Below are positions 1 to 9,240 of a DNA stretch of 64,000 nt, in pieces. A program made the translations under genes and the position numbers. This stretch comes from an uncultured Erythrobacter sp. (GTDB lineage: Bacteria; Pseudomonadota; Alphaproteobacteria; Sphingomonadales; Sphingomonadaceae), in the NCBI GenBank assembly GCA_947502815.1, contig CANNBH010000001.1, forward strand, positions 992,001 through 1,056,000, given 5' to 3'. Each line of letters opens with the position of its first letter. The first letter of the stretch is position 1. A model generated the notes under the pieces. That model had not been told where the DNA came from, did no database searches, and saw only the letters and a program-made list of their open reading frames with translations.

Positions 1-616
1 CTATATCGGCGACATTTTCTCGCTGCAGGTCGTCGGATTTCAAGGCGATTATGACAATTTCATCAGCCAGCAGGTCGTCGGCGGATCCTTCACTCCTCAA
101 GACCCGGCTGTTTTCCAGTTCGTCAATTTTGACGCGGTTGAAATCGAAGGTTTTGAAATCAAAGGATCGATGGAGCTAGAGAGCGGCTTTAATGCAAAGC
201 TCGCGATTGCTTACGCCAATGGTGATACGATCAACGCCGATGGCAGTCGCACGCCGCTCGATACGGTTGATCCCTTCAGCGTGGTTGCGGGTTTTGGCTA
301 CCGCGACCCTGCTGGGCGCTTTGGCGCAGATTTGAGCCTAACCCACACAGCGCGAAAAGACGCGAATGAGGTTGAACGCGCTGCTGATGGCACCGACCTG
401 TTCGTGCGGCCCGATCAATCAACCATCATCGACCTAACTGCCTTTTTTGCGGTGACCGATGCACTCAAACTGCGCGCAGGCATCTTCAACCTGTTCGATG
501 AAAACTATGCTTTGTGGTCCGATGTCCGCGGGCTCAGCGTGGACAATGCGGCAATCCAAGGGGCCTTCACCCGGCCCGGACGCAACGCCAGCGTTTCAGC
601 AACTTTTCAATTCTAA
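1..616 (+). CDS. TonB-dependent receptor, C-terminal part (5' end outside window)
   Basis: The reading frame is open from base 2 to the stop at 614-616, so only about the last 204 residues of an outer-membrane receptor are present. The segment alternates short polar turns and amphipathic strands, contains the typical late-barrel stretch EIEGFEIKG and NLFDENYALW, and ends in a phenylalanine (SATFQF), as expected for insertion by the BAM machinery. These late-barrel features resemble hemoglobin/hemin-type TonB receptors. The DUF6607 gene 20 bp downstream, often paired with such receptors, supports a heme or iron role. The substrate is inferred, because the plug domain is not visible. Confidence 0.88.
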   Translation, partial: YIGDIFSLQVVGFQGDYDNFISQQVVGGSFTPQDPAVFQFVNFDAVEIEGFEIKGSMELESGFNAKLAIAYANGDTINADGSRTPLDTVDPFSVVAGFGYRDPAGRFGADLSLTHTARKDANEVERAADGTDLFVRPDQSTIIDLTAFFAVTDALKLRAGIFNLFDENYALWSDVRGLSVDNAAIQGAFTRPGRNASVSATFQF

Positions 617-636
617 TCTAAGGGAGGAATATTCCG

Positions 637-1641
637 ATGTTCAAACTCACCAAGTCAGTTTTCGCCGGCGGCCTCGCTCTGTCGGCTTTGGTAGCTGTGC
701 CCTCTCCGGCATTGGCCGATGATCCGATTGAGCGCGGGGCGGATGCTGCGCAGGCGGCCTTTCAGGAAGACCGAGCAACCATCCTGGCGATGGCAGGCGA
801 TTTCCGCGTCCGTTTCGACATGCAGGAATCCACGCCATGGATGGAAGGGTATGAACCGATCGATGCAAAGGTTTCGGGCGGCTATGAAAGTGTTCGGGTG
901 ATCGAAGACACCGGCACGCGAATTGTGCTCCAACATCTGCTTGTCGTCGGTTCAGAGGACAGCCCCTACATCGTCAAACACTGGCGTCAGGATTGGGAAT
1001 TCGAACCCGAACAAATCCTCGCCTATGAAGGCGGCGACACTTGGGCGATGAAAGCTGTTCCCGAGGCTCTGCGTGCAGGGCGGTGGTCGCAGACGGTCTA
1101 TCAGGTCGACGACAGCCCGCGTTATGCCGGCTGGGGCCAATGGCAGGATACCAATGGTGTGCGGCGCTGGCGTTCCAATTGGACAACGCGTCCTCTTGCG
1201 CGACGCGACGCGACACGCTCGCCGATCTATGATCGTTATATCGGGATCAACCGCCATCAAATGACGCCGACCGGATGGATCCATTGGCAAGACAACACCA
1301 AGATGATGCCTGCAGACGAAGGGAGCAGCGAATTGGTGCCTGTCGTGCAAGAATATGTGCTCAACACTTACGAGCGTTTCGACGGCTACAATGTGGCTGC
1401 CGCGGATGCGTACTGGAGCAAGACGGCTGAGTATTGGGCCGCTGTTCGCAGCAAATGGGATGACGTTGCCCAAGCCCGCGACGGCATCCGCATTGCGCAA
1501 GAGGCCAATTACGGAACCGACATCGCGGCTGAATTGCTAAGACTGGCCGACGCGATCAACAATGGGGAAACAGAGGTTGATGAGGCGACCAATGTGGCCG
1601 TAGCCTTGATTGAGGACGCCTCTGGCCAAAACGGAGGATAA
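637..1641 (+). CDS. DUF6607 family exported protein
   Basis: This 334-residue protein has a clear signal peptide (about residues 1-27, cleavage near ALADD). The mature part is rich in Trp and Tyr, with repeated WxxxW-like patches (HWRQDWEF, WGQWQD, WIHWQDN). It matches what I know of DUF6607, a family usually encoded next to TonB-dependent heme receptors. The start is supported by a strong ribosome site (AGGGAGGA, about 620-627). The gene lies 20 bp after the receptor stop, so the two are probably one operon. The biochemical role is unknown; a periplasmic accessory function in heme or iron uptake is inference. Confidence 0.8.
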   Translation: MFKLTKSVFAGGLALSALVAVPSPALADDPIERGADAAQAAFQEDRATILAMAGDFRVRFDMQESTPWMEGYEPIDAKVSGGYESVRVIEDTGTRIVLQHLLVVGSEDSPYIVKHWRQDWEFEPEQILAYEGGDTWAMKAVPEALRAGRWSQTVYQVDDSPRYAGWGQWQDTNGVRRWRSNWTTRPLARRDATRSPIYDRYIGINRHQMTPTGWIHWQDNTKMMPADEGSSELVPVVQEYVLNTYERFDGYNVAAADAYWSKTAEYWAAVRSKWDDVAQARDGIRIAQEANYGTDIAAELLRLADAINNGETEVDEATNVAVALIEDASGQNGG

Positions 1642-1719
1642 GCATTGCTCAATTGCGCTGATGGGCGCGCGCTGGTTCCCTGAAAACGGTGCGCGTTTGT
1701 CAGCGTTCGGCGGTTATTC

Positions 1720-2514
1720 CTATCCGCGGGCAACCGTTTCAAGCAATTCTGCGGTAATGGGATAACCTGCGCCTTCCATGATCGTCAGCATGGGTTGGCC
1801 ATTGCTGTCTTCGATTGCTGGATTGATGGTTTTGACCGGTATCGCTTCTGCTTGCGCGCGCGCCTCTTCAAAACTGCCAAACAGTGCGAGCCGTTCCAGA
1901 TTGCGCCTGGTGGGAAAGATTAGTTTGATCTCTCCAGTTTCCGCCGCATCCAGTGCGCCCTGTGCGCTGGTCCAGAAAAGGCGAGTGTTCTCTGAATTGT
2001 CGATCGAAACATCCACTTCACCTGTGCCCAAATTGGCAAGGTAAAAGCGCGTGTCATAGACGCGGGAAAGATTCTCGTTCTTGGGAAACCAACGCGCAAA
2101 AGGCGTGATTTGCGTAAGGTCAATCGACCAATCAAAAGTCTCTAGAACTGGGGCAAGCTCGTTCTTTTCCTCCAGCATCGCGCGCGCCTTCGCGGCCTTT
2201 TGCGCATCAATATCTCCGGACAATCCAAGAGCGAGGCCGGTCTCCTCCAAAGTTTCGCGGATGGCAGCGATTTGATGCGCGGCTTCGTCGGGGGTAATGG
2301 ACCCGCCCAATTGCGCCGCCATCCTTTCTCCAAAGGCAAAGTCCGCTGGATCAACGCGGCCCCCGGGAAACACGGCCATTCCGCCAGCAAACGCCATATT
2401 GCGAGAGCGCACAGTGATCAAAATTTGCGGCGCGCCGCCATCAGGACAATCGCGATAGATAATGATCGTTGCGGCTGGAATGCCTTCGGGCGGGTTGCTG
2501 GATTCGGTGCTCAT
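1720..2514 (-). CDS. Nudix hydrolase (NUDT19-like)
   Basis: The 264-residue cytoplasmic protein carries a Nudix box split by an insertion: GGRVDPAD near residue 52, then REtLEEtG (RETLEETGL) near residue 87. That arrangement is typical of the NUDT7/NUDT19 branch that hydrolyses CoA or nucleotide diphosphate derivatives. A late motif around TRRNLERLA is also usual for this branch. The substrate cannot be read from sequence. The gene is monocistronic on the minus strand, convergent with the DUF6607 gene. Confidence 0.85.
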   Translation of the reverse strand: MSTESSNPPEGIPAATIIIYRDCPDGGAPQILITVRSRNMAFAGGMAVFPGGRVDPADFAFGERMAAQLGGSITPDEAAHQIAAIRETLEETGLALGLSGDIDAQKAAKARAMLEEKNELAPVLETFDWSIDLTQITPFARWFPKNENLSRVYDTRFYLANLGTGEVDVSIDNSENTRLFWTSAQGALDAAETGEIKLIFPTRRNLERLALFGSFEEARAQAEAIPVKTINPAIEDSNGQPMLTIMEGAGYPITAELLETVARG

Positions 2515-2741
2515 AATTGTGTGATGGCCTGCTGGCGCTGACTTGCCAAGTGGTAGGGCGCTGGCTGTCGGTATATCTTACATTTGGCAGTACAGTTAAT
2601 GCAGGGAAACTTTGTAAAATATTGATTTAACGAACTAATGTGCTTTTGGCACGGTCACTGCATATGGATACATGAAGAAAGTGGTCTTCAATTTAGAGGT
2701 ATGACCTTCCTGGTCTCTGGTCCTACCTCCCCGTGCAAAAA
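2515..2741. other. Intergenic region upstream of the Nudix gene
   Basis: These 227 bp hold no convincing gene. The stretch is more AT-rich than its neighbours (about 2570-2640) and presumably contains the promoter of the minus-strand Nudix gene. I see no clear -35/-10 pair. Confidence 0.4.
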
Positions 2742-2773
2742 GAGCCGCCTCGTCTGGTACAACGAGGCGGCTC
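2742..2773 (-). terminator. Bidirectional rho-independent terminator after grxD
   Basis: A perfect 12-bp stem (GAGCCGCCTCGT, 2742-2753, with 2762-2773) closes an 8-nt loop. It is flanked by A-runs and T-runs on both sides, so it could work in both directions. It lies 33 bp beyond the grxD stop on the minus strand and most likely ends the grxD-bolA transcript. Confidence 0.9.
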
Positions 2774-2805
2774 CTTTTTTATCTGCGCTGGGTAAAAGCG
2801 ATCAG

Positions 2806-3138
2806 TTACCCTTCGATTTTGGCAACGCCTTGATCATCCATCAATTGCTTCAATTCGCCAGCTTCAAACATTTCCATCATGATGTCGCTGCCACCAACAA
2901 ATTCGCCTTTGACGTAAAGCTGCGGAATGGTGGGCCAATCTGAGAATGTTTTGATCCCCTGACGGATTTCCATGTCTTGCAACACATCGACGCTTTCATA
3001 GGCGACACCGCAATGATCAAGGATCGCAATCGCGCGGCTGGAAAAACCGCATTGCGGGAAAAGGGGCGTCCCCTTCATAAACAAGACGACGTCGTTTTCG
3101 CCGACGACACTGGAAATACGGGAGTTGATATCAGCCAT
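2806..3138 (-). CDS. grxD: Monothiol glutaredoxin, Grx4 family
   Basis: The 110-residue protein has the CGFS active-site motif (Cys30 in FPQCGFSS) and the glutathione-binding WPTIPQLY and GGSDIMMEM segments of monothiol glutaredoxins. Such proteins bind a [2Fe-2S] cluster with glutathione and act in Fe-S trafficking, often as a heterodimer with BolA. The bolA gene lies 38 bp upstream on the same strand, which fits that partnership. Confidence 0.95.
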   Translation of the reverse strand: MADINSRISSVVGENDVVLFMKGTPLFPQCGFSSRAIAILDHCGVAYESVDVLQDMEIRQGIKTFSDWPTIPQLYVKGEFVGGSDIMMEMFEAGELKQLMDDQGVAKIEG

Positions 3139-3176
3139 GATTGGGGCCTTTGAAATCGAGTGAAATGGTATGCGAT

Positions 3177-3410
3177 CTAGTTGGGGACCACGGTTGTGAC
3201 TTGCAAGGCATGCAGCACGCGGCCCATTTTATCGCCCAGCGCGCCGTAGACCATTTTGTGCTGCTGCACCCGGCTCTTTCCGGCGAATTGCGGCGCTGTG
3301 ACCGTTGCAGCCCAGTGATCGTCATCGCCCGCTAGGTCGCGCAACTCCACGATTGCACCGGGAAGGGCGGCAAGGATTGCGGCTTCGATGTCTGGTCCGG
3401 CCATTGGCAT
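3177..3410 (-). CDS. BolA family protein
   Basis: The 77-residue protein has the BolA class-II KH-like fold signature, including the conserved HKMVYGALGDKM segment ahead of the C-terminal helix. BolA proteins pair with CGFS glutaredoxins to bind or transfer Fe-S clusters. Co-directional placement just before grxD supports this. A more exact BolA/IbaG assignment is not possible by eye. Confidence 0.92.
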   Translation of the reverse strand: MPMAGPDIEAAILAALPGAIVELRDLAGDDDHWAATVTAPQFAGKSRVQQHKMVYGALGDKMGRVLHALQVTTVVPN

Positions 3411-3432
3411 AATTTGGCTCCCCTTCGCAGGA

Positions 3433-3756
3433 TCAACTTTCGCTCATCAACTGGCGCTTGGCTTCGATTGTCATTTCTTCAAGCTTGGCGCGGATGTCCG
3501 CTTCGCTGACACTGGTTTCGGCCGCGGTAAGATCGCCTAGCAGTTTGCGGATCACATCTTCATCGCCGGCTTCTTCAAAATCGGCCTGAACAACAGCCTT
3601 TTTATAAGCGTCGGTTTCTTCGGCAGTTAGGTTCATAGCGCCAGCAGCCCATTCACCCAGCAATCGGTTGCGACGCGCGGCCACTTTGAAAGCGGTCTCT
3701 TCATCCATTGCAAATTTGGCTTCTTCACCGCGTTGACGGTCTTTGAAATCGGTCAT
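3433..3756 (-). CDS. DUF1476 protein (alphaproteobacterial F1-ATPase zeta-like inhibitor)
   Basis: I chose the internal ATG at 3756 because the protein then begins MTDFKDRQRGEEAKFA, the usual start of DUF1476 proteins, and has 107 residues. An AAGGGAAA ribosome site precedes it. An upstream in-frame start at 3900 would add 48 non-family residues and is rejected. The family includes the zeta subunit that inhibits F1-ATPase in alphaproteobacteria. It is largely helical and charged. It lies 22 bp upstream of bolA on the same strand. Confidence 0.88.
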   Translation of the reverse strand: MTDFKDRQRGEEAKFAMDEETAFKVAARRNRLLGEWAAGAMNLTAEETDAYKKAVVQADFEEAGDEDVIRKLLGDLTAAETSVSEADIRAKLEEMTIEAKRQLMSES

Positions 3757-3896
3757 GTTTTTCCCTTTGGAAACTGAGTCTTTAAAATAGGAGCAGGCAG
3801 GGCGTGCGGCAAGCGGTTCCTGCAGATTGGCGCCGTTGTATGGCCAATTGCGCCAAGCCCGGACAATTCCCAAGGCCGGACAATTCCCAATCCCGG

Positions 3897-4895
3897 TCAA
3901 TTCATTGTGACGACCAGCTTGCCCACAGCCTCTCGGTTTTCAAGTTTCGCTATGGCGTCACCTGCGCGTTCGAGCGGGAAGGTTTCAGACACCAACGGAT
4001 CAATCTTGCCGTCTTTCATCATTTCAAAAAGTTCCGTGACCTGCGCCACGAACTTTGCCGGTTCACGCGCGGTGAACGCACCCCAGAAGACGCCGCAAAT
4101 GTCGCAGCTTTTCAGCAGTGTTAGGTTAAGCGGCATTTTCGCAATACCGGCGGGGAAGCCAACAACGAGGAAACGACCCTCCCACGCGATGGAGCGCAAT
4201 GCGGGTTCGGAATATTGCCCACCCACGATGTCATACACAATGTTCGCCCCGGTCGGCCCGCATGCCGCTTTGAACGCTGCTGCGAGTTCTTTGGAGGCTG
4301 CCTTGTCCATTTCATCGCGGGGATAGATAACAACTTCATCAGCCCCCGCCTTGCGCGCAACTTCGCCTTTGGCTGCGCTGGAGACAGCCGCGACAACGCG
4401 CGCGCCATAGGCTTTTGCCAGCTCAACTGCGGATAGGCCAACGCCGCCCGCTGCGCCCAATACCAGCACAACGTCACCAGCCTTGATATGGCCGCGATCT
4501 TTGAGGCCGTGGATCGTGGTGCCGTAAGTCATCAACAAAGATGCTGCCTTTTCAAACGGCACACCATCAGGAACAGGGAACATGCGGTTTGCAGGCACAA
4601 TTGCCTTTTCGCGCAAGCCGCCATTGCCCATGCCGGCCATCACTTTGTCGCCGACTTTATAATCCTCCACGCCTTCGCCAATTGCTTCAACAATGCCAGC
4701 AATCTCGCCGCCCGGTGAGTAGGGGCGTTCCGGCTTGAACTGATAGAGATCGCGGATCATCAATGTGTCGGGATAATTGATCGCGCAGGCCTTCACTTCG
4801 ACCAACACTTCGCCTGCGCCGGGCACTGGCGTGTCGATTTCGTCGAGCGTGAGGGTTTCTGGACCGCCCACTGAGTGGGTTTGGATGGCTTTCAT
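3897..4895 (-). CDS. NADPH:quinone oxidoreductase, zinc-independent MDR family
   Basis: The 332-residue enzyme has an N-terminal GroES-like domain (INYPDTLMI) and a C-terminal Rossmann fold with the nucleotide-binding segment GAAGGVGLSAVELAKAYGA. No structural or catalytic zinc ligands are seen, which places it with quinone oxidoreductase or crotonyl-CoA reductase-like MDR enzymes. The natural electron acceptor is unknown. It lies between leuD and the DUF1476 gene on the same strand. Confidence 0.85.
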   Translation of the reverse strand: MKAIQTHSVGGPETLTLDEIDTPVPGAGEVLVEVKACAINYPDTLMIRDLYQFKPERPYSPGGEIAGIVEAIGEGVEDYKVGDKVMAGMGNGGLREKAIVPANRMFPVPDGVPFEKAASLLMTYGTTIHGLKDRGHIKAGDVVLVLGAAGGVGLSAVELAKAYGARVVAAVSSAAKGEVARKAGADEVVIYPRDEMDKAASKELAAAFKAACGPTGANIVYDIVGGQYSEPALRSIAWEGRFLVVGFPAGIAKMPLNLTLLKSCDICGVFWGAFTAREPAKFVAQVTELFEMMKDGKIDPLVSETFPLERAGDAIAKLENREAVGKLVVTMN

Positions 4896-4908
4896 GGCTG
4901 GTTCTCCC

Positions 4909-5508
4909 TTAAACCTGTGTGCCGGCGGTAAGCCAGCTTTGCGCTGCAGTCGTCTGCAGTTCGTATTGTCCGATGGCTTCTTGCCGATCCAGTGTCAGCG
5001 CGACTTCGTCCAATCCATTGATCAAGCAATGCTTGCGGAATGGATCGATATCGAATGTGAAGCGGTCTTGAAACGGAGTTGTTACGGTTTGCGTGTCGAG
5101 ATCGACGTCGATGGTATGGCCGTCACGTGCGACTTCCATCAACCGGTCAATCGCCGCCTGCGGCAAAACAATAGGAAGGATTCCGTTCTTCACGGCATTG
5201 CCTGAGAAAATGTCGGAATAGCTGGGCGCGATAACCGCGCGAATGCCAAGATCAAGAATGGCCCAAGCAGCGTGCTCTCTGCTGGATCCGCAGCCGAAAT
5301 TGTCGCCGGCGATCAGGATCGGTGCACCTGCATTTTCGGGCGCATCAAAGATGTTATCCGGGTCCTCGCGGATCGTCTCAAAGGCCGCTTGACCCAAACC
5401 ATCGCGCGTGATGGTTTTGAGCCATTTGGCAGGGATGATGATGTCGGTGTCGATGTTCTTCGCCCCGAACGCTATGGCTCGGCCGCTGACCCGCGAAATC
5501 GCATCCAT
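4909..5508 (-). CDS. leuD: 3-isopropylmalate dehydratase small subunit
   Basis: The 199-residue protein has the LeuD swivelling-domain signature: [15 protein letters not shown] near the start, then [15 protein letters not shown] and the NPFR-like DPFRKHCL. With LeuC it isomerises 2- to 3-isopropylmalate in leucine synthesis. I chose ATG 5508 (MDAIS) because the longer in-frame start at 5580 adds 24 basic residues not seen in the family, and a GGATCGAAAG ribosome-like site precedes 5508. It is downstream of leuC but separated by two other genes. Confidence 0.94.
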   Translation of the reverse strand: MDAISRVSGRAIAFGAKNIDTDIIIPAKWLKTITRDGLGQAAFETIREDPDNIFDAPENAGAPILIAGDNFGCGSSREHAAWAILDLGIRAVIAPSYSDIFSGNAVKNGILPIVLPQAAIDRLMEVARDGHTIDVDLDTQTVTTPFQDRFTFDIDPFRKHCLINGLDEVALTLDRQEAIGQYELQTTAAQSWLTAGTQV

Positions 5509-5576
5509 ATCTTTCGATCCTTTGTCTTTGCTTAGCAACCGCGAGCGGGCGCAGTGCCTCGCCCGGCGGAGGCGCT

Positions 5577-5795
5577 TCAATCGGTTTCGGGTGGTTCGCC
5601 AGAGGGCGGCGAGGAGGATTGGTCCGAACCGATCGCACTGTCATCGGGTTTTTTGCGGAACCGCTTACCAGCATAAAGCAATGCTGCGGCCACTGCGGCA
5701 GAGCCGATTGTAGCAGCGGCGCCAATGGCGGCGGTACGAGCAGCGGAACTTTTCGCTTTTTCGTCAGGCGTGTCTGAGGGGGTTTTTTTAGTCAT
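5577..5795 (-). CDS. Small predicted membrane protein between leuC and leuD
   Basis: The 72-residue product has a charged N-terminus, one Ala/Gly-rich hydrophobic segment (about residues 22-43) followed by KRFRKK, and a disordered Ser/Pro/Glu tail. It lies between GFA and leuD in the leu gene run, same strand. No known domain was recognised. It may simply share the transcript. Confidence 0.6.
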   Translation of the reverse strand: MTKKTPSDTPDEKAKSSAARTAAIGAAATIGSAAVAAALLYAGKRFRKKPDDSAIGSDQSSSPPSGEPPETD

Positions 5796-5854
5796 AACGT
5801 CTCATGTAATGCGTTTGCCAAAGGTGCAAGTGGGCGTTTAAAAAAGGGCGTCGA

Positions 5855-6277
5855 TCAAAGGAAGATATCGCGCCCCACTTGACCTGGCGGACGATGATGC
5901 GCGGCTTCGCTTTCGCCGGTCCAGTTTCGGCCATCTAGGGTTCTGGCTTCGATTCCTAACAGTTCAGACGGTTCAAACAGGCGCATGTTCACGCCGACCA
6001 CTTCGCCATTTGCCAAACCATTTTGCACGGCGTCCTCAGTCAAAATCCAATGTGTTGTCACACCGCATCTGGGGCAAAATCGGATCTCAACTGCTGGTTC
6101 GCTGTAATCCGCACGCCTGTATCCCTGTGTCTCACCATCAACAGCAACTAGGCTGGGTTCGAAATAGCCCCAAGCTCCGCCTGACTTTAGGCACAATGAG
6201 CAGTCGCAAAGATTGATGTATTCAGGCGGTCTATCAAGTGTGATCGATACAAGGCCGCAATGGCATTGTGCGATCAT
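5855..6277 (-). CDS. GFA family (glutathione-dependent formaldehyde-activating-like) zinc protein
   Basis: The protein of about 140 residues has the paired cysteine motifs of the GFA fold: QCHCG at the N-terminus, CDCSLCLKSGG near residue 26 and CPRCG near residue 72, which bind two zinc ions. Members are often named for formaldehyde-glutathione condensation, but most have no tested activity. Its ATG shares one base with the leuC stop (TGATG at 6279-6275), so translation is probably coupled to leuC. A GTG three bases upstream is an alternative start. Confidence 0.88.
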   Translation of the reverse strand: MIAQCHCGLVSITLDRPPEYINLCDCSLCLKSGGAWGYFEPSLVAVDGETQGYRRADYSEPAVEIRFCPRCGVTTHWILTEDAVQNGLANGEVVGVNMRLFEPSELLGIEARTLDGRNWTGESEAAHHRPPGQVGRDIFL

Positions 6278-7707
6278 CACACCAGCTCGCGCACATCGGC
6301 TAGCCGCCCTGTTACTGCAGCTGCGGCGGCCATGGCGGGGGAGACGAGATGCGTGCGCGCGCCGGGGCCCTGACGCCCCACAAAATTGCGATTTGAGGTT
6401 GAGGCGCAGCGTTCATTGGGTGGGACCTTATCAGGGTTCATGCCCAAACAGGCCGAACATCCCGGCTCCCTCCATTCAAACCCAGCATCGCTAAAGATAC
6501 GGTCGAGGCCTTCCTCTTCCGCCTGCCGTTTTACCAAGCCAGAGCCGGGCACAACAATCGCCCAGCGAACGTTCGCAGCCTTTGTTCGGCCTTTCAGCAC
6601 GGCTGCGGCTGACCGTAAATCTTCGATCCGGCTGTTGGTACAGCTGCCGATAAAGATGTTTTCGACTGCCACATCGGTCATCGGCATGCCGGGGGTCAGG
6701 CCCATGTAATCTAGGCTCTTTTGCGCCGCGACTTGCTTGGATGGGTCGGCAAAGCTTGACGGTTCAGGCACGGTCCCGCTGATTGGCACCACGTCCTCTG
6801 GGCTGGTGCCCCAAGTGACCGTCGGAGCGATCGTGTTCGCATCGATGACAACCGATGTATCAAATTCGGCGCCCGGATCACTGTGCAGTGTTTTCCAATA
6901 GGCGACCGCTGCATCCCATTCTGCACCCTTAGGCGACATTGGACGGCCTTTCAGATAGGAGAACACCGTCTCATCCGGTGCGATCAGACCCGCCCGCGCG
7001 CCGGCTTCAATGCTCATATTGCAAACGGTAAGGCGTTGCTCGACGCTCATCGTTTCAAACACCGCGCCGCGATATTCTATGACATGGCCTGTGCCGCCGG
7101 CTGCGCCAATTGTGCCGATAATGTGCAGGATCAGATCCTTGGCTGTGACGCCTGGGCCAAGCTCTCCCTCAACGCGGATTTCCATCGCCTTGGACCGTTG
7201 CAGCAGCAATGTCTGCGTTGCGAGCACATGTTCAACCTCGCTCGTGCCAATGCCAAAGGCCAATGCCCCCAATCCGCCGTGACACGCGGTGTGCGAATCT
7301 CCACAGACGATTGTGGTGCCAGGCAGAGAGAAGCCCTGTTCTGGTCCTACCACATGGACGATTCCCTGCTCAGCGGCAGCGGCATCGATATATTGAATGC
7401 CAAATTCAGGAGCGTTCTTCTCCAATGCGGCCAATTGCGCCGCGCTTTGCGGATCGGCAATGGGCAGGCGCGCCCCATCGGGGCCTACCCGCGCAGTTGT
7501 GGGCAAATTGTGATCAGGCACGGCAAGCGTCAATTCTGGACGGCGCACCGAACGTCCCGCAATGCGCAAAGCTTCAAAGGCCTGCGGGCTTGTCACCTCG
7601 TGAACCAAATGCCGATCGATATAAATCAGCGAGGTTCCATCATCACGGGTTTCGACAACGTGATCGTCCCAGATTTTGGCGTATAATGTGCGGGGCTTAC
7701 TGGCCAT
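6277..7707 (-). CDS. leuC: 3-isopropylmalate dehydratase large subunit
   Basis: The 476-residue aconitase-family protein carries the three cysteine ligands of the [4Fe-4S] cluster (GSCTNSR, and [11 protein letters not shown]). It also has the substrate-site segments [11 protein letters not shown] and [15 protein letters not shown] chose ATG 7707 ([13 protein letters not shown]), the normal family start. An upstream in-frame start at 7812 would add 35 atypical residues. It works with LeuD in leucine biosynthesis. Confidence 0.95.
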   Translation of the reverse strand: MASKPRTLYAKIWDDHVVETRDDGTSLIYIDRHLVHEVTSPQAFEALRIAGRSVRRPELTLAVPDHNLPTTARVGPDGARLPIADPQSAAQLAALEKNAPEFGIQYIDAAAAEQGIVHVVGPEQGFSLPGTTIVCGDSHTACHGGLGALAFGIGTSEVEHVLATQTLLLQRSKAMEIRVEGELGPGVTAKDLILHIIGTIGAAGGTGHVIEYRGAVFETMSVEQRLTVCNMSIEAGARAGLIAPDETVFSYLKGRPMSPKGAEWDAAVAYWKTLHSDPGAEFDTSVVIDANTIAPTVTWGTSPEDVVPISGTVPEPSSFADPSKQVAAQKSLDYMGLTPGMPMTDVAVENIFIGSCTNSRIEDLRSAAAVLKGRTKAANVRWAIVVPGSGLVKRQAEEEGLDRIFSDAGFEWREPGCSACLGMNPDKVPPNERCASTSNRNFVGRQGPGARTHLVSPAMAAAAAVTGRLADVRELV

Positions 7708-7854
7708 CAGGCTCTCTTTTCGTGGGCTTTGCGCGGAGGCGTCATTCAGGATTTGGCCTCGATTAGCGGCGCGGATGCTACACTGGCAAGGTGCCGCGTA
7801 AATCCGGGCCATTTTGTCATGGTAAGGACGGGCGAAAGCGTGTAACTTACATTC

Positions 7855-8256
7855 ATGTCAGCAAGGCCATTCTGTTTTCCTATCACTGTCGTTCCCGAAG
7901 ACATCGACTTCATGGGGCATGTTAACAACGCGCGTTACCTTAATTGGGTTCAGGATGCGGTGTTGGCGCATTGGAACAAAATCGCGCCGGACGAAGATGT
8001 GGCGAGCAAAGCCTGGGTCGCGCTCAAACATGAAATTACTTATCGGAAGCCCGCTTTTCTAGAGGATGATGTTATAGCGCAGACTGTGCTCGAAAGGTAC
8101 AATGGAGCGCGTGCATTTTACCGCACAGTGATTAGCCGGGGTGAAGACGTGCTGGCTGAAGTGCAGTCGAGCTGGTGCTGCATCGACGTGCAGACTTTAC
8201 GTCCCGCGCGGATCGGCGAACATTTGCGCGAGTTCTTTTTCCCCGAAGGTGAATGA
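7855..8256 (+). CDS. Acyl-CoA thioesterase, 4-hydroxybenzoyl-CoA thioesterase fold
   Basis: The 133-residue hotdog-fold protein begins with the FadM/YbgC-type motif [20 protein letters not shown], whose Asp and His-Val-Asn segment form the active site. It probably hydrolyses acyl-CoA thioesters in the cytoplasm, chain length unknown. It diverges from leuC and lies upstream of the carotenoid genes, without obvious coupling to them. Confidence 0.88.
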   Translation: MSARPFCFPITVVPEDIDFMGHVNNARYLNWVQDAVLAHWNKIAPDEDVASKAWVALKHEITYRKPAFLEDDVIAQTVLERYNGARAFYRTVISRGEDVLAEVQSSWCCIDVQTLRPARIGEHLREFFFPEGE

Positions 8257-8388
8257 TTGGGGGCCTACCTCGTGTTTGAGCGTTATTCGGCGGCGCGATT
8301 CTGAACCCTGTAAAAATCCGCTCCACTCCATCTGCCACGGTTAAAACCATGGCTTGGCGCGCGAACAGATGATCACTATAGTCAGGCA

Positions 8389-9240
8389 ATGCCCAGCGCG
8401 AGCCGATCTGACGATATGAAGCCCGATCAATCCTATACCCCCAACCGTTCGATACAGGGTGCAGTCGGATTGACGCTGGCTTTGTTGATTGCAGGCAGCT
8501 GGTTGGCAATTCACGTTTTCGCGATGTTTGTATTCGAATTGAGCTGGTCTAACTGGCCGTTGGCGCTTGGCATTGCCGCGGTGCAATGCTGGTTATCGGT
8601 GGGCGTCTTCATTGTCTGCCATGATGCGATGCACGGCACGCTTGCACCAGGCCGTTCGCGCCTCAACGCGGCCATCGGAACGGTTCTGTTGTTTCTTTAT
8701 GCGGGGTTTCGTTGGCGGGTTTTGCGCGATGCGCACCTCACTCATCACGCGATGTCGGGTCATGCCGGTGATCCTGATTTTGATGAACGCAATCCGTCGC
8801 ATTTCCTCGCGTGGTATGGCACATTCTTCAAACGCTATTTCGGGTGGCAATCGCTGGTGTTTGTGCACACAGTTGTTGCAATCTACTGGCTCGTCATTGG
8901 CATTCCCATGGTGCAAATCGTAATGCTTTATGGGGTACCGGCGCTGCTTTCTTCGGTGCAATTGTTCTATTTCGGCACATATCGCCCGCATCATCATACT
9001 CCGGACAAACCATTTGCCGATTCCCACAACGCGCGCTCCAACGATTTCGGGTTGATGGCGAGCCTCGCAACCTGCTTTCATTTTGGTTACCATCTTGAAC
9101 ATCACCGGCGGCCAGATGTGCCATGGTGGGCTCTGCCTCAGGCCAAACGCGCAGGGGTGGGAACCGGCACGGAAACGGCGAAAGAAACTGGTTGCCCTTC
9201 GCCTGATCCACAAACATCAATGGCAGAGAAAACCGCGTGA
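8389..9240 (+). CDS. crtW: Beta-carotene ketolase, CrtW type
   Basis: The 283-residue membrane protein has the histidine boxes of the fatty-acid-desaturase/hydroxylase superfamily arranged as in CrtW: HDAMHG, HLTHHAMSG and FHFGYHLEHHRRPDVPWW, plus FGTYRPHHH. It adds keto groups at C4/C4' of the beta-ionone ring, giving echinenone or canthaxanthin-type carotenoids. Four hydrophobic spans are visible. A start at ATG 8416 (MKPDQS) is equally possible. The 30-residue tail after the last box is hydrophilic. It overlaps crtZ by 4 bp. Confidence 0.9.
   Translation: MPSASRSDDMKPDQSYTPNRSIQGAVGLTLALLIAGSWLAIHVFAMFVFELSWSNWPLALGIAAVQCWLSVGVFIVCHDAMHGTLAPGRSRLNAAIGTVLLFLYAGFRWRVLRDAHLTHHAMSGHAGDPDFDERNPSHFLAWYGTFFKRYFGWQSLVFVHTVVAIYWLVIGIPMVQIVMLYGVPALLSSVQLFYFGTYRPHHHTPDKPFADSHNARSNDFGLMASLATCFHFGYHLEHHRRPDVPWWALPQAKRAGVGTGTETAKETGCPSPDPQTSMAEKTA

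Noticed and set aside
2638..2943. 101-codon plus-strand ORF
   Set aside because: It runs through the terminator hairpin and the 3' end of grxD, without ribosome site or family features.
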